NCBI GenBank assembly: GCA_019244185.1
Contig: JAFATB010000023.1
Location: 62,001 to 126,000 of the forward strand
DNA: 64,000 nt
Reading direction: 5' to 3'
DNA from: Acidobacteriota bacterium
GTDB taxonomy: Bacteria > Acidobacteriota > Thermoanaerobaculia > Gp7-AA8
A program made the translations under genes and the position numbers. Below the pieces are notes generated by a model. It was not told where the DNA came from and ran no database searches. It worked only from the letters and a program-made list of their open reading frames with translations. Of the stretch, positions 6,679-15,510 are shown piece after piece; position 1 is the first letter of the stretch; each line of letters begins with the position of its first letter.

Positions 6679-9282
6679 ATGCGCTTTGGCCCATACGAAG
6701 TCGTCGACCGCCTCGCGGAAGGCGGTATGGGTGAGGTGTACAAAGCGCGCGACACGCGGCTCGACCGCACCGTCGCACTGAAAGTCCTCCCGCAACATCT
6801 CTCCAGCGATCCCGAACTGCGCCGGCGTTTCGAGCGCGAGGCGCGCGCGATCTCCGCGCTCTCGCACCCGCACATCTGCACGCTCTTCGACATCGGCAGC
6901 GACGGCGGGCAGGACTTCCTGGTGATGGAGTATCTCGACGGCGAGACGCTCGCCGAGCGCGTCACGCACGGCCCGCTGCCGATCGCCGACGTCATCCGCT
7001 ACGGCATCGAGATCGCCGACGCGCTCGAAAAAGCGCATCGCGCCGGCATCGTTCACCGCGACCTCAAGCCGGGCAACATCGTCCTCACGCGCAGCGGCGC
7101 GAAGCTCCTCGACTTCGGCCTCGCGAAATGGCTTCCGCCGGATGCGTCGTCGGTGCTCGGCCGTTCCGAGGACGTCACGAAGACCGCGCCGCTGACCTCG
7201 CAGGGCACGCTCCTCGGCACCATTCCGTACATGGCGCCCGAACAGCTGGAGGCGAAAGAAGTCGATGCGCGTACAGACATCTTCGCCTTCGGCGCGATCC
7301 TCTACGAGATGGCCACGGGCGTGCGCGCGTTCAGCGCCGGCTCGAACGCGAGTCTCATCGCCGCGATCCTGCGCGAGGAGCCGCCGCTGCCGTCGCGATT
7401 GCGCGCGCTCGCGCCGCGCGCGTTCGATCAGATCGTCCGCACGTGTCTGGCGAAGAATCCGGACGATCGCTTCCAGTCCGTGCACGACGTGCGCATCGCG
7501 CTGGAGATGCTCGGCGCGAGCGGCGACGACGCGGACGCGGAAGAAGAACGCGCGCGCAGGCCGTGGCTCGTCCCCGCGATCGCCGCCGCCGTGGCCATCG
7601 TGGCGATGATCGCCGCCGCGGCGTTCTGGCTGCGTCCCGCCGCAACGGCGCGCGTCTACCGCTTCACGATCGCGCCGCCGCAGGGCTCGACCTTTCCGAC
7701 GCTCGGCGAAGGCGGCGCGCTCGCGCTCGCGCCGGACGGGCGGCAGCTCGTCTTCGAGGCCACGACGCCGGAAGGGCGCACGTATCTCTGGCTGCGGTCG
7801 TTCGAATCCGAGGTGCCAGAGATGCTGGAGGGGACGGAAGGGGGCGAGTATCCGTTCTGGTCGCCGGACGGACGCGCCATCGCCTTCTTCGCGGACGGAA
7901 AGCTGAAGCGCATGAATCTCCCCGACGGTCCGCCGCAGACGTTGTGCGACGCGCCGACGGGACGCGGCGGCTCGTGGTCGCGCGGCGGCACGATCCTCTT
8001 CGCGCCGGCGAGCACCGGACCGCTGTATCGGGTCTCCGCGTCGGGTGGACAGCCGGAAGTCGCGACCGCGGCGCCGCGAGGCGTGTACTCGGAGCGCTGG
8101 CCGCAGTTCATCGACGACGACCGCTTCCTCTTCGTCGTGCAGAGCCAGCGTCCCGCGCTGCGCGGCGTCTTTGCCGGCTCGCTGAAATCGCGGGGGATGA
8201 AGAAGCTGCTGCCGACCCCGCTCAGCGTCGCGTACGCGCCGGGGCGCCTCTGCTACGTGCGCGATCATGTGCTCGTCGAGCAGCGCTTCGACGGCGACGA
8301 GCTCGCGGGCGACGCGCGCGTCATCGCCGACGCGATGGTCTACTACGCCGATCGCGCGTACGTGCCCGTCACCGCGTCGGCGGATGTGGTGGCCTTCCGC
8401 CGCAACGCCGCCGCCAACATGCGCGTGGCCTGGTTCGCGCGCGACGGCCGCCGCCTCGGCGCGATCGGCGAGCTCGGCGAATTCGAGGGTCCCGCGCTCT
8501 CGCCCGACGGCACGCGCGTCGCGTTCGGGTACTTTGATACCAATGAATCGCTGAACCACATCGCGCTGGCCACGCTCAGCGGCGGCGTCCCGCGCCGCTT
8601 CACCTTCGCGCACGGCAACCAGTACTCGCCGGTCTGGTCGCCCGACGGCGCGCGGCTGGCGTTCAGCGACGACGAGGCCGGCGTCGACACGCTTTCGTCG
8701 AAACCGTTCGCCGGCACGAGCAACGAGCGCCCGCTCATTCCGCCGCCGCCGAGCTCCACGTACGCGCAGAGCTGGTCGCCCGACGGCGCGCACATTCTCT
8801 ATCGCGTGCAGGACGCGAAGAACGGCTTCGACATCCGCGCGCTGTCGCTTCTCGACGGCAAATCGGAGCTGTACGTGAGCGGTCCCGCCGATCAGTCGCA
8901 GGGACAGTTCTCGCCCGACGGCCGCTGGGTCGCGTACACGTCGACCGAGTCGGGACGCCACGAGGTCTACGTGCAGCCGTTCCCCGCAACGGGCGCGAAG
9001 TGGCAGGTGTCGGTGAGCGGCGGCGAGCAGCCGCGCTGGCGCCGCGACGGCAAGGAGCTCTTCTACCTCGCGCCCGACCGCTCGCTGATGGCGTTGCCGA
9101 TCGCGGCGATGGGCGCGTTCGACGACGCCGCGCCGCAACGCCTCTTCGCGACGAACATCCCGTTCGGCGACATCAACGTCTCGCAGTCGTACGACGTCAG
9201 CGCGGACGGCGAACGCTTCGTCGTCGCGGCCGCGGATCCACTGTCGCCGCAGACGCCGATCAGCGTCATTGCAGGACGTTAG
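6679..9282 (+). CDS. Ser/Thr protein kinase with transmembrane helix and PD40/TolB-like sensor
   Basis: 867 residues from the ATG at 6679 (GGAAG eight bases before; an upstream in-frame ATG at 6580 would add a low-complexity Arg tail inside the palindromic element). Residues 5-270 are a Hanks-type kinase: GGMGEVY (P-loop), catalytic K35, HRDLKPGN with D128, DFG (145-147), and an APE-like MAPEQ. One hydrophobic helix spans about 295-318. The outer part carries repeated WSPDG-type PD40 blades (YPFWSPDGRAIAF, YSPVWSPDGARLAF, QSWSPDGAHILY, QFSPDGRWVAY), forming a predicted beta-propeller. It probably senses an extracytoplasmic ligand and phosphorylates cytoplasmic proteins. TACACT at 6661-6666 is a plausible -10. 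Confidence 0.92.
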   Translation: MRFGPYEVVDRLAEGGMGEVYKARDTRLDRTVALKVLPQHLSSDPELRRRFEREARAISALSHPHICTLFDIGSDGGQDFLVMEYLDGETLAERVTHGPLPIADVIRYGIEIADALEKAHRAGIVHRDLKPGNIVLTRSGAKLLDFGLAKWLPPDASSVLGRSEDVTKTAPLTSQGTLLGTIPYMAPEQLEAKEVDARTDIFAFGAILYEMATGVRAFSAGSNASLIAAILREEPPLPSRLRALAPRAFDQIVRTCLAKNPDDRFQSVHDVRIALEMLGASGDDADAEEERARRPWLVPAIAAAVAIVAMIAAAAFWLRPAATARVYRFTIAPPQGSTFPTLGEGGALALAPDGRQLVFEATTPEGRTYLWLRSFESEVPEMLEGTEGGEYPFWSPDGRAIAFFADGKLKRMNLPDGPPQTLCDAPTGRGGSWSRGGTILFAPASTGPLYRVSASGGQPEVATAAPRGVYSERWPQFIDDDRFLFVVQSQRPALRGVFAGSLKSRGMKKLLPTPLSVAYAPGRLCYVRDHVLVEQRFDGDELAGDARVIADAMVYYADRAYVPVTASADVVAFRRNAAANMRVAWFARDGRRLGAIGELGEFEGPALSPDGTRVAFGYFDTNESLNHIALATLSGGVPRRFTFAHGNQYSPVWSPDGARLAFSDDEAGVDTLSSKPFAGTSNERPLIPPPPSSTYAQSWSPDGAHILYRVQDAKNGFDIRALSLLDGKSELYVSGPADQSQGQFSPDGRWVAYTSTESGRHEVYVQPFPATGAKWQVSVSGGEQPRWRRDGKELFYLAPDRSLMALPIAAMGAFDDAAPQRLFATNIPFGDINVSQSYDVSADGERFVVAAADPLSPQTPISVIAGR

Positions 9283-9460
9283 TGAAGCGCGGCACGTGCG
9301 GCAAAAGGCTCAAGAATTAATGCCGTGCAGGGTCAATTCCTGAAACACGGCACAATCGCTAACCCACTGTAAATCCTGAAACCGCCTTGTAACTCGCGCG
9401 TTTTGTACGACATGGTATTTTCCCGCCGCGTGGCAATCGCATTGCTCCGCGCAGTCTGTA
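9283..9460. other. 178-base intergenic region with a stem-loop
   Basis: No coding potential is seen. At 9321-9352 a hairpin forms: TGCCGTG then CAGG, loop of seven, CCTG, three unpaired A, CACGGCA. It is not followed by a T-run, so it may be a processing or termination site for the kinase mRNA. TCCTGAAAC occurs twice (9338 and 9374). The region from 9370 to 9425 is relatively AT-rich and may hold the promoter of the next gene, but no clear -35/-10 pair was found. Confidence 0.4.
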
Positions 9461-10036
9461 ATGAATGATGCACTTCGCGACGCCGCACGCGTCATCGTGA
9501 CCGCCGACATCGCGTTGGGACCCGGTGAGGTCTTCTCCGTCGCCATCGACGACATGGCCGCATCGCTCCCCGAAGAAGAGTGCTTCCGCTTCGCCCTCCA
9601 CTATTACGCGCGCGTGCTGTACGAGCTCGCACAATCGCAGCGGTCGATGCATCGCCTCCCCGAATGGACGGCGCGCGTCGCGCAGACGGCCGTCGACCGC
9701 GACACCGATTGCTTCGCCATCGCCGGCACCGGCGGCACGCTCGTCCAGTCGATCGAGCGTCCGCTCGCGCGCGTGCACGTCGCGATGCGCACCAGCGGTC
9801 TGCGCGACCGCGAGGTCACCGGCGATCTCGCGCCGCTGCGCGGCTCCTCGCTCGCGCGCTCGGTGCTCGCGGTCTGTCAGGCCGTCCTGCCGCGCCTTTC
9901 GGACTCCGTCCGCGCCGCGCTGCCGTCCGCGCTCGCGAACATGAACGCCTCCTACGAGCTCGCGCATCACTACGCCGACCCCGACAGCCAGCGCCACGTG
10001 CCGTCGGTCGCGTATCTCGCGGCATCGTTTGTCTGA
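9461..10036 (+). CDS. Protein of unknown function, helical, upstream of MFS gene
   Basis: 191 residues, not recognised. It is cytoplasmic (no signal peptide) and mainly helical, with a central pattern suggesting a conserved core: FRFALHYYARVLYELAQSQ, then CFAIAGTGGTLVQSIERPLARVHVAM. The ATG start is preceded by no clear ribosome site. The end overlaps the MFS transporter start by 8 bases, so the two are probably translated together and may share a task. Confidence 0.55.
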   Translation: MNDALRDAARVIVTADIALGPGEVFSVAIDDMAASLPEEECFRFALHYYARVLYELAQSQRSMHRLPEWTARVAQTAVDRDTDCFAIAGTGGTLVQSIERPLARVHVAMRTSGLRDREVTGDLAPLRGSSLARSVLAVCQAVLPRLSDSVRAALPSALANMNASYELAHHYADPDSQRHVPSVAYLAASFV

Positions 10037-11243
10037 CATCCGCCTGCTCTTCGCCGCGCGCATCGTGCGGCTCTTCGCCTACGGCTTCCTCTCCGTCGTC
10101 CTCGTGCTCTATCTCTCCGCGGCCGGTCTCGACAAAGAGCACATCGGCCTGCTGCTGTCGCTGACGCTCGTCGGCGACGTGCTGATGTCGCTTTACCTGA
10201 CGACGCGCGCGGACGTCTTCGGACGCCGCCGCACGCTCGTCGCCGGCGCGGCGCTGATGTTCCTCGCCGCGGTGGCCTTCGCCGTGACGCGCGACTTCAC
10301 GCTGATGCTCCTCGCCGCGACGATCGGCGTGATCAGCCCGAGCGGCAACGAGGTCGGCCCGTTCCTCGCCGTCGAACAGGTCGCGCTCGCGCAGCTCGCC
10401 GGCGCGCGCGACCGCACCAGCCTCTTCGCCTGGTACAACCTGAGCGGCTCGTTCGCCACCGCGTGCGGCGCGCTCGCCGCCGGCGCGTTTACGACGCGTC
10501 TCATGCGCGGCGGCTTCACCGCGGTCGCGAGCTACCGCGTCGTCATCGCCGGCTACGCGCTCCTCGGCATCGTGATGGCGCTGCTGTTTCTCCGCGTCTC
10601 GCGCGCCGTCGAAAACCCGAACGACGCGGCGAGCGGCGCGCCGCCGGCCGCGAAGTCGCTGTTCCGCATCAGCGCGTCACGCGACGTCGTCACGCGGCTC
10701 TCGATCCTCTTCGCCGTCGACTCGTTCGCCGGCGGTCTCGTCGTGCAGAGCATCGTCGCCTACTGGTTCTTCCATCACTTCCGTGCCAGCCCCGCGCTCA
10801 TCGGCTCGATCTTCTTCGGCGCGAACATCCTGGCCGGCATCTCCGCGCTCGCCGCCGCGCGCATCGCGCGCCGCATCGGTCTGCTGAAGACGATGGTCTT
10901 CACGCACCTGCCGTCGAACGTCCTGCTGCTGCTCGTGCCGTTCATGCCCACGCTGCCGCTCGCGATCGCGGTGCTCCTGCTGCGCTTCTCGATCTCGCAG
11001 ATGGACGTGCCGACGCGGCAGTCGTACGTCATCGCGGTCGTCGATCCATCCGAGCGAACGGCGGCCGCGGGAATCACCGGCGTCGCGCGCACGACCGGTG
11101 CCGCGCTCGCGCCGGTCATCGCCATGCCGCTCATCGCCGGCATGCGCAGCTGGATTCCGTTCGTCGCCGCGGGCGTGCTGAAGATCGGCTACGACCTCGT
11201 GCTGCTCCACGGCGCGCGCCGTCACACGATGCCGGACGACTGA
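10029..11243 (+). CDS. Major facilitator superfamily transporter
   Basis: 404 residues. The TTG at 10029 is the best start because the first residues (SDIRLLFAARIVRLFAYGFLSV) lead straight into helix 1 and the start overlaps the upstream stop. About 12 hydrophobic segments are visible, and the MFS loop motif appears as TTRADVFGRRRTL between helices 2 and 3. A second-half counterpart (ARIARRIGLLKT) lies after helix 8. The substrate is unknown; the style resembles drug/metabolite exporters. The 3' end overlaps the convergent modC gene by 22 bases. Confidence 0.82.
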   Translation: MSDIRLLFAARIVRLFAYGFLSVVLVLYLSAAGLDKEHIGLLLSLTLVGDVLMSLYLTTRADVFGRRRTLVAGAALMFLAAVAFAVTRDFTLMLLAATIGVISPSGNEVGPFLAVEQVALAQLAGARDRTSLFAWYNLSGSFATACGALAAGAFTTRLMRGGFTAVASYRVVIAGYALLGIVMALLFLRVSRAVENPNDAASGAPPAAKSLFRISASRDVVTRLSILFAVDSFAGGLVVQSIVAYWFFHHFRASPALIGSIFFGANILAGISALAAARIARRIGLLKTMVFTHLPSNVLLLLVPFMPTLPLAIAVLLLRFSISQMDVPTRQSYVIAVVDPSERTAAAGITGVARTTGAALAPVIAMPLIAGMRSWIPFVAAGVLKIGYDLVLLHGARRHTMPDD

Positions 11244-11881
11244 TCGACGACGCGGCCGCGGTCGAGCAGCACGAGCTCTTCGCAGATTGCCGCGACTTCC
11301 TCGCGCTGATGCGTGACGTACAGCATCGGGATGGGGAACGCGTCGCGCACGCGCACGAGGTACTCGAGCACGCGGTCGCGCAGCACCACATCGACCCCCG
11401 CCAGCGGCTCGTCGAGGAGCAGCACCTCGGGACGGCTGAGCAGCGCGCGCGCGAGCGCCACGCGTTTGCGCTCACCGCCGGAGAGATGCGCGACGCCGCG
11501 GCCGAGGAGCGGCTCGAGCTCGAGGACGTCGACGACGTGCGCGAAGGCGAAGACGTCATCGTCGCCGTCGCGCGTCGCGCCGTACGACACGTTCTGCCGC
11601 ACGGAGAGATGCGGAAAGAGCGCGTCGTCCTGCGGCACGTAGCCCACGCGGCGCGCGCGCGGCGGCACGAACACGCGTTGCGCGGCGTCGAACACGACGC
11701 GTTCGTTGAGCTCGATGCGTCCCGTCGCCGGCGTGCGCAGGCCGGCGATCGTTTCGAGGAGCGAGGTCTTGCCCGCGCCCGACGGGCCGTACAAAGCGGT
11801 GATCCGCCGCGTCGTCGCGAACGAGACGTCGAGCGTGAACGGCGCGAGCGGCAGCACGACGTCACGCAACACGATGCTCAC
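11222..11881 (-). CDS. modC: Molybdate ABC transporter ATP-binding protein, short form
   Basis: 219 residues, GTG start that overlaps the modAB stop by four bases (GTGA). Walker A GPSGAGKTS, signature LSGGERKRVALARAL, Walker B VLLLDEPLAGVD and the switch histidine in YVTHQ are all present. Typical ModC is about 350 residues and ends in a molybdate-binding MOP/TOBE domain; here the protein stops after the nucleotide-binding domain, so that regulatory domain is absent. It energises the fused ModAB encoded just upstream. Confidence 0.85.
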   Translation of the reverse strand: MSIVLRDVVLPLAPFTLDVSFATTRRITALYGPSGAGKTSLLETIAGLRTPATGRIELNERVVFDAAQRVFVPPRARRVGYVPQDDALFPHLSVRQNVSYGATRDGDDDVFAFAHVVDVLELEPLLGRGVAHLSGGERKRVALARALLSRPEVLLLDEPLAGVDVVLRDRVLEYLVRVRDAFPIPMLYVTHQREEVAAICEELVLLDRGRVVDQSSGIV

Positions 11882-13287
11882 AGCGCGCGCCTCCCGCGGC
11901 GGAGAAAGGTCTCCGCGATCCACACCGACACGAACGCGACGAGGACGGCGATGAAGAGCAGGCGAAACGCGTCGGCGTCGCGGCCGAGCTGCACGCTCTC
12001 GTAGATCGCGAGCGAGAGCGTCTGCGTGCGCCCCGGGATGTTGCCGGCCACGAGGATCGTCGCGCCGAACTCGCCGATCGCGCGCGCGAACGCGAGCAGC
12101 AATCCGCCGACGATGCCGCGCGCGGCGAGCGGCAGCGTGATGGTGGCGAAGACGCGCGCGTTCGTCGCGCCGAGGGTGCGGGCGATCTGTTCGAGTCGCG
12201 GGTTCACTTCCTCGAAGGCCACGCGCGCGGCGCGCACGAGGAGCGGGAATGACATCACCATCATCGCCAGGACGACTGCACGCCATGTGAACACGAGCTC
12301 GAGTCCGAACGAGCGGCGCAGGCGGCCGAGTCCTTCGAGGAGGAGCAGCCCGGTCGCAACCGGCGGCATCACCAGCGGCAACGCGACGAGCGTCTCGACG
12401 AGCGACTTGCCGCGCCACTCGAACCGCGCGAGCAGCCACGCGACGGCGAGTCCGGGGACGAGGATGAGAAATGTCGAGAGCGATGCCGTGCGCAGCGTCA
12501 GCCAGAGCGGCGTGAGCACGTCGTGTTTCGTGACGTTTGACGCCGGCGCGGGCGCGGCGTTCGTGATGAAGCCTTCGCGCGCGAAGACCGGCAGCCCCTC
12601 ATGCGTCGCGTACGCGAGAAACCGCTGCGCGCCGGCGCGGTCGTGCGCGTGCGTCAGTACGGCAAAGGCGTACGCGATCGGCGGCGCGTCGTCGCGCGGC
12701 ACCTCGTACGCAACGCGCACGTCATTCGTCGTGAGCGCGTCGGTGCGGTAGACGATCGCCGCGTCCGCGCCGCCCGACGCCACCGCGCGCAACGCGCCGC
12801 GCACGTTCTCGGTCGGAATCACGTGCGGCGCGAGCGCGGTCCAGAGTACCTTACGCTCGAGGTACGTCCGCGCGTAAATGCCGGCGGGAACGGTCGACGG
12901 CTCCGCGAGCGCGAGCCGCCGCACGCGCAGCAACTCGCGCGGCGAGGTCATCGCCGGCGCATCGCGCGGCACGACGACGACGAGCGCGTTCGACAACACG
13001 CTGACGCGCGTGCCGACGTCGACGAGCCCGCGCGCAACGAGGCGGTCCATGGTCGCGTTGTCGGCGGAGAAGAAGACGTCCGCCGGCGCGCCTTCCTCGA
13101 TCTGCCGCGCCAGCGTCGGCGAGCCGGCCGCGTGCACCAGCACCCGCCCGCCGCCCGCCCGCGCGTACTGCGCGCCGATCGCCTCGACCGCATCGGCAAG
13201 GCTCGCCGCCGCGAACACGCGCACCTCGTCCGCATGAAGCGCGAACGTCAGCAGCAACAACGCGAAGGCGAGGAATCGCCGATGCAC
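11878..13287 (-). CDS. modAB: Molybdate-binding protein fused to permease (ModA-ModB)
   Basis: 469 residues in one uninterrupted frame; GTG start. Residues 1-19 are a signal peptide. Residues 20-235 are ModA-like: VRVFAAASLADAVEAIGAQY, GSPTLARQIEEGAPADVFFSAD and the late VAYEVPRDDAPPIAYAFAVL. After a short linker, residues 255-469 are ModB, with a cytoplasmic EAA-type loop (IARTLGATNARVFATITLPL) and AIGEFGATILVAGNIPG typical of ModB. In most bacteria these are two genes; fusing them tethers one binding protein to each permease. The ligand could also be tungstate. TATGAT six bases before the GTG suggests a leaderless transcript. Confidence 0.9.
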   Translation of the reverse strand: MHRRFLAFALLLLTFALHADEVRVFAAASLADAVEAIGAQYARAGGGRVLVHAAGSPTLARQIEEGAPADVFFSADNATMDRLVARGLVDVGTRVSVLSNALVVVVPRDAPAMTSPRELLRVRRLALAEPSTVPAGIYARTYLERKVLWTALAPHVIPTENVRGALRAVASGGADAAIVYRTDALTTNDVRVAYEVPRDDAPPIAYAFAVLTHAHDRAGAQRFLAYATHEGLPVFAREGFITNAAPAPASNVTKHDVLTPLWLTLRTASLSTFLILVPGLAVAWLLARFEWRGKSLVETLVALPLVMPPVATGLLLLEGLGRLRRSFGLELVFTWRAVVLAMMVMSFPLLVRAARVAFEEVNPRLEQIARTLGATNARVFATITLPLAARGIVGGLLLAFARAIGEFGATILVAGNIPGRTQTLSLAIYESVQLGRDADAFRLLFIAVLVAFVSVWIAETFLRRGRRAL

Positions 13288-13293
13288 GCGCGG

Positions 13294-13299
13294 ATCATA
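13294..13299 (-). promoter_or_regulatory. -10-like TATGAT for modAB, leaderless spacing
   Basis: On the minus strand TATGAT ends six bases before the GTG at 13287; no ribosome site is present. Confidence 0.55.
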
Positions 13300-13309
13300 G
13301 TCGCGCCGC

Positions 13310-13315
13310 TACACT
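13310..13315 (+). promoter_or_regulatory. -10-like TACACT for the DUF3574 gene, leaderless spacing
   Basis: TACACT ends seven bases before the ATG at 13323. With the modAB element it forms a divergent promoter pair only 11 bases apart. Confidence 0.55.
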
Positions 13316-13322
13316 GACAACG

Positions 13323-13748
13323 ATGCGCCGCACTTTGCTCGCTCTCGCCTTCCTGTCCGTTCTGACGTCGTGCACGACGATGCAGCCGTCCGCGCCGATG
13401 CAGGTCGTCGACGACGACCGCCTCTTCTGCGGCCTCTCGATTCCCGACGGCGGCACCGTGTCCGAGCGCGACCTCGCGCAGTTCCTCGACGAAGTCGTCG
13501 TCACCCGTTTCCCCGACGGCTTCAGCGTCTTCCACATCGACGGCCACTACAACGACACGCGCAAAGGCCCCGTCGCCGAATCGAGCATCGTCATCGAGAT
13601 CATCCACGTCCACGACGCGAGCAAGGACCAACTCGTCCGCGAGATCGCCACCGAATACCGGCGCCGCTTCCGCCAGCAAGCCGTCCTGCGCATGCACGCG
13701 TCGGGAGCGATGGAGTTGATCGAGGAGAAGAGCGCGTCAACCGAATGA
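13323..13748 (+). CDS. DUF3574 lipoprotein
   Basis: 141 residues. The N-terminus is a lipoprotein signal with lipobox LTSC (cysteine 16). The mature part matches DUF3574: LFCGLSIPDGGTVSERDLAQFLDEVVVTRFPDGFSVF and a C-terminal helix with IATEYRRRFRQQAVLRMH. The domain has a ferredoxin-like alpha/beta pattern of unknown role. It is transcribed divergently from modAB, and its end overlaps the convergent membrane-protein gene by 12 bases. Confidence 0.8.
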   Translation: MRRTLLALAFLSVLTSCTTMQPSAPMQVVDDDRLFCGLSIPDGGTVSERDLAQFLDEVVVTRFPDGFSVFHIDGHYNDTRKGPVAESSIVIEIIHVHDASKDQLVREIATEYRRRFRQQAVLRMHASGAMELIEEKSASTE

Positions 13749-14216
13749 GCTCGGTGGCAGGAACCGCGGAAGGATCGCCGCGGCCACCGCGAGCGCGCCG
13801 AGCAGCATCGTCGCCATGATCTTCGACGGCTTCAGCACGCGCTCGCGAAAGGTGACGTTCTTCTCGCCCCAGCCTTTCCAGTGCGAAGGCAGCCGATACG
13901 GTTCCTCGAACAAGCCGAGCGCGGATTCGATCGACGCGATCACCTTCTGCGTTTCCGCGAGAAAGCAGCGCTGCTTCAACTGCCACTTGATCGAGAACAC
14001 CGTGACGATTGCCATCGCTGCCGCGGCGAGCCCCGCGCCGACACCGGTCTGCAACAGCAGCCCGCGCTTGTCGCTCGTCAGCAGCAGCGCGGCGCCGATG
14101 AAGCCGACCAGAATCGCCGAGCTCCAGTTGAAGATCTCGTTCTCCCGCGCGCGCCGATACTCCAGCTGCTTGAGCTGCGCTTCGTAAAGGTGCAGCAGGA
14201 GCTCGTGGTCGGGCAT
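13737..14216 (-). CDS. Small membrane protein of unknown function
   Basis: 159 residues from the ATG at 14216 (a GTG at 14222 is inside the promoter spacing and less likely). An N-terminal charged helix (HLYEAQLKQLEYRRARENEIFNW) is followed by two hydrophobic helices (about 31-48 and 57-76), a cytoplasmic or periplasmic loop with EEPYRLPSHWKGWG, and a third helix near the C-terminus. The pattern resembles RipA-like/SLATT-type membrane proteins, but I cannot assign it. TATCAT lies seven bases before the ATG. Confidence 0.6.
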   Translation of the reverse strand: MPDHELLLHLYEAQLKQLEYRRARENEIFNWSSAILVGFIGAALLLTSDKRGLLLQTGVGAGLAAAAMAIVTVFSIKWQLKQRCFLAETQKVIASIESALGLFEEPYRLPSHWKGWGEKNVTFRERVLKPSKIMATMLLGALAVAAAILPRFLPPSSFG

Positions 14217-14223
14217 GGCCACG

Positions 14224-14229
14224 ATGATA
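14224..14229 (-). promoter_or_regulatory. -10-like TATCAT, leaderless spacing
   Basis: TATCAT on the minus strand ends seven bases before the ATG at 14216. It supports that ATG over the GTG six bases further upstream. Confidence 0.5.
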
Positions 14230-14237
14230 CGGCCCCC

Positions 14238-15428
14238 TCACCACCTCCGCGGCATCTTCACCCCCTCCGCCCCGCACAGCTCCGCGTGGCGCTCGAGCGC
14301 GGCCACGATCGCGGAGCGATCGTCGCCGCTTGCGCGCGCGGAGCGATCGTCACCGCTCACCGTTGCCGCATCTTCGAGCCAGAGTTTGGAGACGACGAGA
14401 CGCTTGCCGTCGATGCGGGCGTCGAGGCGGCCGAGGAAGCGGTCGTGGTGGAGGAGGGGGCAGACGTACCAGCCCCAGCGCCGTTGCGCGGCGGGTTTGT
14501 AGACTTCCCAGACGTATTCGAAGGCGAAGACGTGGCGGACGAGGTCGCGGTCCCAGAGGAGCGGATCGAGTGGGCCGAGGATGCGGACGCGGTCGTCGTA
14601 GCGCGGGCGTGGGGTCGTGAGGAACGACGGCACGGCGAGGTAGCGGCGGGCGGAGTCTTCGATGGCCACTTCGACGAGCTCGCCGTCGGCGAGCATTGCA
14701 TCGACGACACCCGACGTCCGCACGTTGCTGAGCATCGACCACATCGCGCCGCTCGCGCGCGTGAGGAGGCCGGCGGCGTGCGCGCGTTCGCGCAGCGCCC
14801 AGCGGGCGAAGTCGCCGCGCGGTTTCTCGGTCGCGACGTCGCGGCCGAGGGCGCGTTCGGGGACGTCGTAGAGCTTCGCGCCGGATGAGGTGCGGCCGGC
14901 GACGACGACGTCGCAGCGCGTCCACAAGACTTCGAGCGCCATCGACGTCGCCTTCGCGGTGCCGCGCCAGCCGGCCCAGTCGATCGGCTCGACTTCGCCG
15001 TGGTCCGTGAGATCGCGCGCGGTGAGCGGGCCGCGGGCGCGCACTTCCTCGAGCACTGCCGCAATCAAACGCGGCGCGAGGCGCTGTTCGCGTTCGCCGT
15101 GCCGCCACCACGGCGTCTGTGCGGCGTGTCCCTGCACGCGATACCACGGGAACGCGGACGCGGGGAGGATGCAGCGCTCCTTGGCGAAGTGCTCGAACGC
15201 CTCGCGCGGAAAGAGATGCCGCCAGACGTCGCCGCGCGCCACGCCTTCGGTGCGCGCCATGACCACGAGATCCGCATTCGTGCCGATCGGATCGAGCGGA
15301 TCGAGCTGAATGCAGCGCAGGCGGTCGAGCACCTTGCGCGTGCCGGCGCGGCCGCGTCCGAGCGAGCGCGCGAGGCCGAGGTGCGCGACGAGCAGGCGGC
15401 GCGCATCGGCGCGGGAGAGCGTCTCCAT
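14238..15428 (-). CDS. YcaQ-family winged-helix DNA glycosylase
   Basis: 396 residues from the ATG at 15428. This is the HTH_42 (DUF1006) family of tandem winged-helix proteins, whose studied members AlkZ and YcaQ/AlkX excise alkylated bases and unhook interstrand crosslinks. The catalytic Q-x-Q/D motif is seen as Q41-L-D43 (CIQLDPLDPI), which matches the YcaQ type. Other family features are FPWYRVQGH, the WAGWRGTAK region and LLHHDRFLGRLDARIDGK in the C-terminal barrel. Near the C-terminus a 9-residue unit (SGDDRSA..) is duplicated by a 27-base tandem repeat. It is transcribed divergently from doxX. Confidence 0.85.
   Translation of the reverse strand: METLSRADARRLLVAHLGLARSLGRGRAGTRKVLDRLRCIQLDPLDPIGTNADLVVMARTEGVARGDVWRHLFPREAFEHFAKERCILPASAFPWYRVQGHAAQTPWWRHGEREQRLAPRLIAAVLEEVRARGPLTARDLTDHGEVEPIDWAGWRGTAKATSMALEVLWTRCDVVVAGRTSSGAKLYDVPERALGRDVATEKPRGDFARWALRERAHAAGLLTRASGAMWSMLSNVRTSGVVDAMLADGELVEVAIEDSARRYLAVPSFLTTPRPRYDDRVRILGPLDPLLWDRDLVRHVFAFEYVWEVYKPAAQRRWGWYVCPLLHHDRFLGRLDARIDGKRLVVSKLWLEDAATVSGDDRSARASGDDRSAIVAALERHAELCGAEGVKMPRRW
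14311..14357. repeat. In-frame 27-base-period duplication within the YcaQ-like gene
   Basis: Copies at 14311-14330 and 14338-14357 match at 19 of 20 bases (GCGGAGCGATCGTC then G or A, CCGCT). It doubles SGDDRSA in the protein, near the end. Confidence 0.75.
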
Positions 15429-15462
15429 GCGCGGCGCAGGGTCGCATAACAAGCGTCGAGGA

Positions 15463-15486
15463 ATATCGTGATAACGACTATCGTTG
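15463..15486. promoter_or_regulatory. Candidate MarR operator between ycaQ-like gene and doxX
   Basis: An AT-rich stretch contains TATC-GT-GATA, an overlapping TCGT-N4-ACGA dyad and a second TATCG. It lies 25 bases before the doxX start, where the co-transcribed MarR repressor could act. The match is suggestive only. Confidence 0.35.
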
Positions 15487-15510
15487 CGCGGCGACAGAAA
15501 GGAAGTTCGC

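Noticed and set aside
6487-9138. An 883-codon open frame antisense to the kinase gene
   Set aside because: High GC removes stops from opposite frames; the product is Arg/Ala/Glu-rich low complexity with no domain, whereas the kinase strand has all catalytic motifs.
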